The notes under the pieces are model-generated. The model worked only from the letters and a program-made list of their open reading frames with translations. It did no database searches and was not told where the DNA came from. Made by a program: the position numbers and the translations under genes. 64,000 nucleotides of DNA, from the NCBI GenBank assembly GCA_032717465.1, contig CM064715.1, positions 42,585,582 through 42,649,581 on the forward strand. Reading direction: 5' to 3'. Source of the stretch: Coenobita brevimanus (taxonomy: Eukaryota; Arthropoda; Malacostraca; Decapoda; Coenobitidae). How positions within the stretch are numbered: the first letter of the stretch is position 1; each line of letters begins with the position of its first letter. Positions 56,929-64,000 of the stretch are shown here, in pieces.

Positions 56929-57602
56929 TAAGTGATACAGGTCTGTAATTGAGTGGATCTTCCCTATCTCCTTCCTTGAAGATTGGCACCATATTTGCTC
57001 TTTTCCAGTCGTTAGGTAACTCTCCATTTTCCAGGAAGCTCTTAATGATGACATAAACAAGCCACACTAATTGGTCAGCACATTCTTTCAGGATCCATCC
57101 AGCCACACCATCTGGCCCCATTGCTTTTGTCACATCTAAGTCCCTCATCAGCTGTAATACCTCATTCATGTCAACTGCAGTTTCTGGCTTTCTCGTCATC
57201 CTGGGTTCCAATTCAGGTTCATTAAATTCCTCTTCCAACACATAGATTGACTGCATCTTGTTGTTCATTATTTCACACAAATCATCATCTCTTTCATAAG
57301 TTTCATCTCCATCTCTCAGTCATACTATACTGTCCCTAACTTTCATTTTACCATTTACAAATCTGTAAAATAGGTTCTTTTTTACATTTAGTAACAATAT
57401 CTTTTTCATACTTCCTTCCTTCCCCTCTCTATACCTTAACACATTCATTTCTTACCTGCTTGTATTCCTCCCAAGCCCTTTCACTATACTGTACCGTCTT
57501 CTCACTTTATTCCATGCTCTGTTTCTTACCTAAATGCCATTCTACACCTATTGGTAAACCATTCTTTCTGCCTCACTGTTGCTGTGGTGAATTTTGGGAC
57601 AT

Positions 57603-58107
57603 ATTTACTAAGCAGGGAAGTGAGCATGGAAGTGAAAAAGTTACTACATGACAGTATTTTGATACCAACTCTAACGTATGGAAGTGAAGCTTGGACGTTG
57701 TTGGAAGGACACAAGTCATGAGTGAGAGCAGTGGAAATGTGTTATTTAAGAGGAGCCTGTGGAGTCACATGGAGAGACAGGCTGACGAATGAGGATATAA
57801 AGGAGCGTTGTGGTGTGGATGTGGATGTGATAGGAAGCATTATGAGGAACACACTGAGGTGGTTTGGCCATGTGGAGAGAATGGAGGGTGAAAGACCGAC
57901 GAAGAGTGTATGTGAGTGAGGTGGAAGGGGGAAGAGGGAGGGGGAGGCCGAGGATGAGATGGAGGGATGGGGTGGAGAGGTATATGAGAGAGGGGGGTGT
58001 GAGTTGGGAGCAGGGCAGTGAAATGGAGGGGGACAGGGCGACGTGGAGGCGATTTGTTTGTGGCCACCCGTAATGGGATTGAGGCGTCTGGCAATAGATA
58101 GATAGAT
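57603..58107 (+). pseudogene. LINE B 3' end, 5'-truncated
   Basis: + strand LINE B fragment joined to the LINE C remnant: TLTYGSEAWTLL-like codons, RAVEMCYLRGACGVTWRDRL, TLRWFGHVERMEGERPTKS, then a frameshift to RVYVSEVEGGRGRGRPRMRW and DGVERYMREGGVSWEQGSEM. It ends GAGGCGTCTGGCAATAGATA (GATA)n at ~58107. Confidence 0.8.
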
Positions 58108-58111
58108 AGAT

Positions 58112-58312
58112 ATTTAATAATATAGTGCCCCATGAATCCTCGCAGCCTCCTGAGTCCCATTCCTCCCAGTTCACCTCTTTACAGTTAAAGTCACCCACCA
58201 AAATTATATTGTTGCTTTTCTCAATTATTTTTTGTAAATAACTAGCCATATCTGACAACATCTGGTATTCGTCATCATTCCATGCTCTCGTCTTAGGGGG
58301 AACATACACTAC
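58112..58312 (-). pseudogene. LINE A endonuclease fragment
   Basis: Minus-strand TRAWNDDEYQMLSDMASYLQ and IILVGDFNCKEVNWEEWDSG, a ~200-base piece of LINE A ORF2. It is cut on the left by the LINE B tail and followed on the right by a (TG)n run at 58313-58329. The tyrosine codon missing from copy 1 is intact here. Confidence 0.75.
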
Positions 58313-58527
58313 CGTGTGTGTGTGTGTGTAAACGTGCAAAAGAAAATGTACAGATTGTTTTGTATATGAGGTGGAGCCAGGATTTCAAAGGCTTTAATAA
58401 TGTGTGAATGATTGTGTGTGTTTCACTGTGCATACTGTTTGATAGTTCTCCTACTTTTGAGCATTTTCTTTCATTTTGTTGGATTCGGCCTCACCTATTC
58501 TCTTTTCTCTCTGGTGGAAAAATTAGG

Positions 58528-58626
58528 GATGAGATGATGATGATGATGATATGATGATGATGATAATGATGATGATGATGATGATGATGATAATGATGAT
58601 GATGATGATGATAATGATGATGATGT
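58528..58626. repeat. (GAT)n microsatellite
   Basis: About 100 bases of GAT units with scattered AAT variants. Likely the 3' end of an old LINE H/I-type copy at 58330-58527. Confidence 0.85.
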
Positions 58627-58629
58627 ATA

Positions 58630-58957
58630 AAATTGAAATCAGCTTGTGTTGTGTAATCAAGTGTGCAGTTATTACACTGTATGAATTTGAAGCATAGTGA
58701 TGAATTGCTGAGTCACCTTTCAGATTAAGGTACTTATTTTAATGTGCCAATGCAAAGTGCATAAAGAAAAATTGTGTTCATGCCATTCAGTGCAATTTCT
58801 TATAATGTAGTTTTGTAAAGTGTTTTGTAGCAATATTGTACAAGTTTGTAAAGCAAATATATCTAAGTAATTTATGTGAAAAGGGATGCTACAGTCAATA
58901 AAGTAATTTAGATCTTGGCACATGTTTGTTTGACTAACCTTGCCTGCCTGGCACCAG
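58630..58957. other. Intronic sequence upstream of the penultimate exon
   Basis: AT-rich; the last ~30 bases form a pyrimidine-containing acceptor region ending GGCACCAG. No repeat identified. Confidence 0.45.
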
Positions 58958-59072
58958 GATTCCCTTACCTGAGCCTCGCCTGGTGGCCCGCTGGCAGGTG
59001 GCTCCTCGCCGTCCCACCTCTAGCACTCCCCTTATGCAGCTCCCAGTGGAAGCATCCACCCTCAGATACAAG
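58958..59072 (+). CDS. VWA8: VWA8 penultimate exon
   Basis: Acceptor TGCCTGGCACCAG, donor GTAGGT. The first base completes the Lys codon from the 40070 exon (LAKK-IPLPEPRLVARWQVAP) and it ends in phase 0 at TLRYK. It aligns to the LPE … W … CPVE region after the AAA+ module in vertebrate VWA8, but is weakly conserved and Pro/Arg-rich. Supported by phase and by splice sites on both sides. Confidence 0.82.
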
Positions 59073-59879
59073 GTAGGTGTATTTTGACATACCTGTATTT
59101 TATTACATACTGTAATAATGAGTCATTAATTTATGTTTAATGTAATAATATAGGTGAAGGGATGTGGCAACTCCACCAACCAAAACTTGTGGTGGAAATA
59201 GCCTCACAACTCCAGTGATACACAAGGAAAGGATTTGGAACTGGAGCGTGATTTTCCTCAGATATATTTACTGTTAAAAATAAAATAACATTGCCATTAA
59301 TCTCCCTTAGCTGTAAGAAAAATAGGAAACCTGAAAATAGTTTAAGAATTGATTAAGCATCTGAACAGCTTTATGTGGACCATGCAATCATTACACATCA
59401 ACAAACACTTGAAATTTAGGATCCAGCTGACAAGCAGAAACCTTCCTCACTTTTTATAGTTGTATGTAATACGAGAATCATTCTGTTTACTTACAGGGTT
59501 AAAACAACATGTGCAACCTTTGTCATATTCATCTTACATGCTTCATCCATCCATTTCAATACTTTGTTATATCCTAAGCTTTCTTAACTTCCATACTCAG
59601 TGTGTGGCTAGGATTTTAAAAATTAGGTGGCCAAGGGGATAGGGTGGCTTTAAAATTTAGGGTGACCCCAGTGGTCAGGCTTATTTCAGGGGTGGCCAGT
59701 TCCACCTCAGCCACCCCTCTGGCTATGTCACAGTTCATGTTTCACGTTCTCAGTCTCATTTATCATATCCATCCTCACTCTCTCACATACATAATTACTA
59801 TATCCCTCCTCACTTTCACCATTAAGTCATCACATCCACTATCAACTTGGCCTCCCATTCATTATCCTACCTTCAGCTC

Positions 59880-60385
59880 AGATGTACCCTTTTCACGACC
59901 CTAATTATATTCCCTCGTTTTCTTGTGATTCTCCTCCTTATCCTATCCAGTGTATTCAACCCACACAATATCCTAAACTGTCTCAGTTCAGCTGTTGTCC
60001 CTCTCGACTCATCCAAGTCATAGTATACCATTCACACCTATACATTCATGTGGGCACTAAAATACAGTTCCTTCATTCAATCTTCTTGCACCCTCCATCT
60101 GTACTCAGTCCTTTGTTTGATACCAGTGCCTTCATAGCATCAGTCATCTTTATTCCTTGAACTTCTCCATTCCCCTCTTTGTTTATACATACACCTCCCT
60201 TTTTCTGTCACTGCATTAAGGTACTTGAGCTCTCACCATTTCATATCTTGTTCCACACACTATTGCATCACATTGTCAGTCACCTTCTTTCTCTCTGCAG
60301 CCATCAGCTCACTGTTATCTGTGTTTATTTTCAAAATGCACCACTTGCGGACATTGACAAAACTCTGAAGGAGTCTGCAGAAATC
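59880..60385 (-). pseudogene. Old LINE H-like remnant
   Basis: The order of short matches to the minus-strand LINE H copy (e.g. GTACTTGAGCTCTCACCATT vs GTATTTGAACGCTCTCACCA at ~25105, GACATTGACAAAACTCTG vs GACATTGGCAAAACTCTG at ~25233) shows a strongly diverged relative. No ORF survives. It lies wholly inside the last VWA8 intron. Confidence 0.5.
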
Positions 60386-60572
60386 ATGGTCACTATTAGT
60401 AGGCAGGAGAGTGAGATCCAGAATATAATCATCCTTATCATCCTAGATCAGTTTTCCATATTCACATCAGGTAAGGAATCTTAACACAGGGCCCTTTGAT
60501 TGCTGTGTGTACTGTACTTGCATTTGAAGAGAAGGACATCCCAGGGCACAATTTCTCATCCTTCTTTCTCAG

Positions 60573-63092
60573 TGTGTCATGGGAGGTGTGGGGCTGCTTG
60601 CAACACAGCAACTAAGTGGTGGGGGGTCTTCTTTTTCACCATATCTAACCATGTCTCCTGATTCTGTTGAACAGAATCCAGTCAAGCTGCGTGTGTCCTA
60701 TCTGGCAGTGGACGAAGTTGAATCTCGGTCAGATGTGTTCAGTGAACTGCAGAGTTACTGGCCATTGCCAGTTTATGAAACTGCACTGGTGACTGATGTT
60801 TGTGTTACACCAGGTGGCTCACAGGACCCTCTAGATGACTGTGTTCATGTTGCCACCGTAGCTCCAGCTGCCATCTACTCACTTGTGCCCAGGGAAAAGC
60901 ACAATCCACTGAAACAGATTCTTCTCCATGACTTGCTTCCTAACTACCGGTCAGCTTATCAGCCACGCCTTAGAATGGCAAACCTTCCAAATGAAGAATT
61001 GATTGTTCATGAAGAGGTTGCCAATGTTCTGCTAAAGGTGAACATAAGCTCTGGTTCAGTGGATCAGATTCAGCTTGGCTCTGTGTTTGAAACAGCTGCT
61101 GACACTCTCCTTAAGAGGATTGGGGCAGCTAAAGCCAAGCAGACATACTTCCGTTTGTGTAAGGATGCAACAAACAAGGGTCATTTGGCTCTTTGGGAGG
61201 TCGGTGGAGGTAATGTTATGTTAATTGACCTCACCAAGGACAGGATGCTCTCACTTAGTCTTCCATTGTTACTGTCTTCTTTCCACCTCTTGGATGACAA
61301 GAATCAGTGGCTGGCTGTGGATGAAGAGGGTGGTAAGTGGCTGCTGAGAGGTCATGATGAAGAGTTTGTGCTTCATCCTGTGGCAGAAACAGCAGAAATG
61401 AACAATATGATGATATCAAATCTTTCTCCACACAACCTAAGCAGTTTTGTTCTTTCCTCAGCACTGAAGCAGCAGATCAGTGCCCCTAGTCGCCTTTTTG
61501 TGCCTCAAGATTATTTAGCTGCCATTGCGGTGGGATTTCCTGAGTTAGATTCCAGTGAAAATGAGGTTTACGTCTGGGACCGAAACATTAAGTCGACTAT
61601 GAGCCCTTCTGTACCATATAGTGACCCCAGAAGTTCTGCTGTCATATTAAAGGATGCAGGACAGATTGTGAAGGTTGTAGATAAAGCTCCAAGAGAAGCT
61701 TATGAACATAACCAGCCTCCTCCTGCAACTGGACTCTTCTTAGAGGTGACAGACTTGATAAACCACAGCGTGAGTTACGTACCAGTACCTCGCGCTTCTC
61801 AGGCTTCACCTTACTGGGCCTGGGCAGCTGCTGCACGCACAACTCCTCTGTTCTTAGCTCCAACCAGTGGACATGGACTAATTAGTGTTGACTCTACAGG
61901 TGTACTTCGTTTGTGGCAGACTGGAAGTGCTAATTTAGAACGAGCTCTGGCAGAGTGGAAGAAAATGATTGGTGAGGATTCAAAGCTTAGACTAGAAATT
62001 GACAGAATCAGTGGACAGGATATCACTGAACCAAAACATGGAAAGGAAGATCCTGATAACAACCCACATGTTGGAGGAAACATGTGGGCCGGGGGCACAG
62101 GAGGTCGTGACACAGCTGGTCTTGGGGGTATGGGGGGTCCTTATCGTTTAGATGCTGGCCATGATGTCCATCAGGTAAGTCAGGTTGAAAAGGATGCAGT
62201 GCCAGAAGAAGTGAGACGTGCTGCCCATGAAATGGCTCAAAAGGCCTTCAAGGAGCGCCTTAGGGAAATTAAGATGAGTGAGTATGATGCAAATTTGTAT
62301 GAGAGGTTGACAAATAGTGTGCAGTCTCAGGTCAGGGCATTACGGGGGATTATTAATTCCCTTCAGGCCCGAGGGAAGGAGAGACAGTGGTTGCGACACC
62401 GAACATCAGGAGAACTGGATGATATGAAGCTGATTGAAGGTCTGGCAGGTGAACGCAACATATACCGACAGAGACGTGAAGAAGAACCAGAAGTTGGAGC
62501 ACCTCAGACTCATCCTAAACGGCTTCGCTTAGTTGTAGACGTGTCAGGGTCTATGTACCGCTTCAATGGCCATGATGGTCGCCTTGAGCGTGAACTTGAG
62601 GCAACACTAATGGTAATGGAAGCATTTGAAGGCTTTGAAACAAAATTCAAGTATGACATTTATGGTCACTCAGGTGAAGAGGCAGATGTACCATTTGTGG
62701 AGTGTGATGCTGTCCCCAAAAACAATAAGGAACGCCTTGATGTCCTGAAAACAATGCAAGCCCATTCACAGTTTTGTCTTAGTGGTGATCACACTTTAGA
62801 AGCAGCAATGAAAGCTGTAAAGCATATAGCAACTGAGGAATCTGATGAGAGCTTTGTAATATTGTTGTCAGATGCTAACCTGGAGCGATATGGCATTCGG
62901 CCAAGTGAACTAGCCAAGGCACTGACTGCAGAGAGCACTGTGAACACATACGCCATCTTTATAGGGTCCTTGGGTGATCAAGCAGACAGACTAACCAAAG
63001 CTCTTCCAGCTGGACATGCTTTTGTTTGCCTTGACCTGAAAAAAATTCCTCAAATTCTGCAACAGATATTTACCTCTGCAATGCTGAAGTAA
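60573..63092 (+). CDS. VWA8: VWA8 terminal exon: linker and C-terminal VWA domain
   Basis: Acceptor CTTCTTTCTCAG. The exon starts in phase 0 (CVMGGVGLL) and runs 839 codons to TAA. The first ~500 residues form a weakly conserved linker. Then come conserved KHGKEDPDNNPHVGGN and the Gly-rich GGTGGRDTAGLGGMGGPYRL (62041-62154), VSQVEKDAVPEEVRRAAHEM and an acidic/basic helical region (QARGKERQWLRHRTSGELDD). The VWA domain follows from about residue 645: VVDVSGSMYRFNG gives DxSxS of the MIDAS, SGDHTLEA the Thr, and LLSDANLERYG the final Asp, so metal binding looks intact. It ends IPQILQQIFTSAMLK, as in vertebrate VWA8. Vertebrate VWA8 is a mitochondrial ATPase; the targeting signal is outside this window. 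Confidence 0.95.
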   Translation, partial: CVMGGVGLLATQQLSGGGSSFSPYLTMSPDSVEQNPVKLRVSYLAVDEVESRSDVFSELQSYWPLPVYETALVTDVCVTPGGSQDPLDDCVHVATVAPAAIYSLVPREKHNPLKQILLHDLLPNYRSAYQPRLRMANLPNEELIVHEEVANVLLKVNISSGSVDQIQLGSVFETAADTLLKRIGAAKAKQTYFRLCKDATNKGHLALWEVGGGNVMLIDLTKDRMLSLSLPLLLSSFHLLDDKNQWLAVDEEGGKWLLRGHDEEFVLHPVAETAEMNNMMISNLSPHNLSSFVLSSALKQQISAPSRLFVPQDYLAAIAVGFPELDSSENEVYVWDRNIKSTMSPSVPYSDPRSSAVILKDAGQIVKVVDKAPREAYEHNQPPPATGLFLEVTDLINHSVSYVPVPRASQASPYWAWAAAARTTPLFLAPTSGHGLISVDSTGVLRLWQTGSANLERALAEWKKMIGEDSKLRLEIDRISGQDITEPKHGKEDPDNNPHVGGNMWAGGTGGRDTAGLGGMGGPYRLDAGHDVHQVSQVEKDAVPEEVRRAAHEMAQKAFKERLREIKMSEYDANLYERLTNSVQSQVRALRGIINSLQARGKERQWLRHRTSGELDDMKLIEGLAGERNIYRQRREEEPEVGAPQTHPKRLRLVVDVSGSMYRFNGHDGRLERELEATLMVMEAFEGFETKFKYDIYGHSGEEADVPFVECDAVPKNNKERLDVLKTMQAHSQFCLSGDHTLEAAMKAVKHIATEESDESFVILLSDANLERYGIRPSELAKALTAESTVNTYAIFIGSLGDQADRLTKALPAGHAFVCLDLKKIPQILQQIFTSAMLK

Positions 63093-63365
63093 ACATAATG
63101 GTAAGTTGTAAAGATAAAGTGTAAATGACATTTGTAATGGAGATTTAGATATAAGCATTCCTTTCATTAGGTAGCTGTCATTATATAAATAGTAGTTGTA
63201 TGCATCATTTGCACAATGCAAATTATTCATTGTGTTAAATAGTTTATACAGTACTGTATTCATTAGCAATGTAGATATGACTTGATTTCTTAGAGATGGA
63301 ATACTAAAATTACTCTTCCTAAGGTAACTTATGTAAATACTAGATGTTTGGTGTAAAGATGTGTA
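63093..63365 (+). other. Probable VWA8 3' UTR
   Basis: AT-rich sequence after the stop. I see no canonical AATAAA within ~270 bases. A donor-like GGTAAGTTG begins 8 bases after the stop (63101-63108), so either a 3' UTR intron or a noncanonical polyadenylation signal is possible. Confidence 0.4.
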
Positions 63366-63370
63366 CTTAG

Positions 63371-63374
<4 letters not shown>

Positions 63375-63402
<28 letters not shown>

Positions 63403-63419
63403 CCCTATATATATAATAT

Positions 63420-63500
<81 letters not shown>
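63375..63500. repeat. (TA)n and (TG)n microsatellites
   Basis: TA-rich runs 63375-63457 with short interruptions, then (TG)n to ~63493. Confidence 0.9.
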
Positions 63501-63503
<3 letters not shown>

Positions 63504-63526
63504 ATATGTATACTGTATATACATAG

Positions 63527-63715
63527 AGCAGCCATGGCTCAGCGGTTTAGAGTGCTCTGCTCTGACCAAAAGGTCGGAGGATCGAATCCACCCAAGGGTC
63601 ATTGGTAGACATCAGGAAGGACATCCGGTCATAAAATGCTACATGCGCCAATCCAGAAGTCCTCTACCCAGGGGCAACACCTTAGCCGTTTGGGGATACC
63701 AGGCATAAAACCAAA
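63527..63715 (+). repeat. tRNA-derived SINE
   Basis: A box TGGCTCAGCGG at 63535-63545, B box GGATCGAATCC at 63579-63589. Body AAGGGTCATTGGTAGACATC and TACCCAGGGGCAACACC, A/T-rich tail with ATT repeats to ~63735. Same family as 26456-26655 and 29393-29560. Not a functional tRNA gene. Confidence 0.8.
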
Positions 63716-63811
63716 TTATTTTATTATTATTATATATATACTGTATACCATATACCTAGCCATGAGCTCCTATGCTCTTCATGGAGGAACACAGGATTAG
63801 GTGATGTATGT

Positions 63812-64000
63812 ACAGTACCCTCACGTACAACACGGTAATATTGTCATGCATGGGTCCCGTGTTGGACCAGAAACGAGTTGGACAAACAACAGAGCTTATG
63901 GGGAAAAATGAATTATGTCAGCAACCCTAGGAAAAGTCACCCTAAATACCTACCATATACCTATACATATATGTAATTATAATAAGTGGTACTGTACTAT
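63812..64000. other. Window end: possible start of another DNA element
   Basis: CAGTACCCTCACGTACAACA after TA resembles a Tigger-type terminus, but the other end is beyond the window. No gene visible. Confidence 0.3.

Larger units (their letters stand above)
54286..57602 (-). pseudogene. LINE C copy interrupted by a mariner
   Basis: Minus strand. Endonuclease-RT linker fragment KEWFTNRCRMAF (57526-57600); 56915-57280 MRDLDVTKAMGPDGVAGWIL and NDWKRANMVPIFKEGDREDP, LNYRPVSLT. After the mariner: RQFGFREERSCVTNLVSFYS (55317-55529), ADCVYLDLKKVFDRVPYKRM, GVISGVPQGSVLAPIMFLIY (55018-55302), a damaged STFADYAKT in place of FADD, and the C-terminus to DKCRYGDRTT-like codons near 54340. The last ~150 bases are the tail that LINE A copies 1 and 4 carry. 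Confidence 0.8.

Noticed and set aside
58528..58626. CRISPR-like or satellite array
   Set aside because: Simple GAT trinucleotide repeat without spacers; the genome is eukaryotic.
59460..60484. Additional VWA8 exon in the last intron
   Set aside because: Exons 58958-59072 and 60573-63092 join in phase. The intervening ORFs match a decayed LINE H antisense and not VWA8.

Overview
The window is a gene-poor, repeat-rich stretch of an arthropod-like nuclear genome. Very long introns, many (TA)n and (TG)n microsatellites, and dense LINE, SINE, mariner, Tigger/pogo and piggyBac copies suggest a malacostracan (decapod-type) crustacean. That placement is inference from the repeat landscape; no species-diagnostic gene is present.

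One host gene is present, on the + strand. Seven exons (11455-11603, 19620-19776, 20082-20262, 29820-30025, 40070-40221, 58958-59072, 60573-63092) join in phase with GT-AG introns. They encode the last ~1,159 residues of von Willebrand factor A domain-containing protein 8 (VWA8). The last MoxR-type AAA+ module is spread over exons 1-4 (Walker A, Walker B, sensor 1, sensor-2 region). A long linker and a C-terminal VWA domain with an intact MIDAS lie in one 2.5-kb terminal exon. The 5' half of the gene lies upstream of the window. Introns are about 8.0, 0.3, 9.6, 10.0, 18.7 and 1.5 kb.

Almost everything else is transposable-element debris, much of it nested. 1-11 kb: LINE fragments, then three same-strand copies of one LINE (family A), each beside a (TG)n tract. 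11.9-18.6 kb: a LINE 3' end, a 5S-rRNA-derived SINE, a long hairpin, a LINE (family D) between inverted SINE copies, and a 765-bp piggyBac-type element inside another SINE. 20.6-28.8 kb: a Tigger/pogo copy, then a second Tigger split by about 3.5 kb of LINE H, LINE I and tRNA-SINE insertions. 30.1-34.6 kb: a mariner split by a LINE (family J) whose protein carries a 2A-like motif ahead of a PHD-like finger and an endonuclease. 34.7-39.4 kb: a LINE B piece between inverted arms, a LINE D 3' end and two TA-flanked DNA elements. 41-58.3 kb (the largest intron): more LINE A, B, C, H and I copies, Tigger-like elements and a second mariner inserted cleanly in LINE C. 63.1-64 kb: 3' UTR, microsatellites and a tRNA-SINE.

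Family letters (A, B, C, D, H, I, J, G) are local labels for sequences that match each other within this window; they are not database names. Recurrent themes: each LINE family ends in its own short tandem repeat; LINE B and a SINE share a 3' tail; and two LINE A copies carry an extra 3' end taken from the LINE C type. I see no convincing new cellular system. The best leads are the 2A-bearing LINE, the chimeric LINE A and the 5S-derived SINE.
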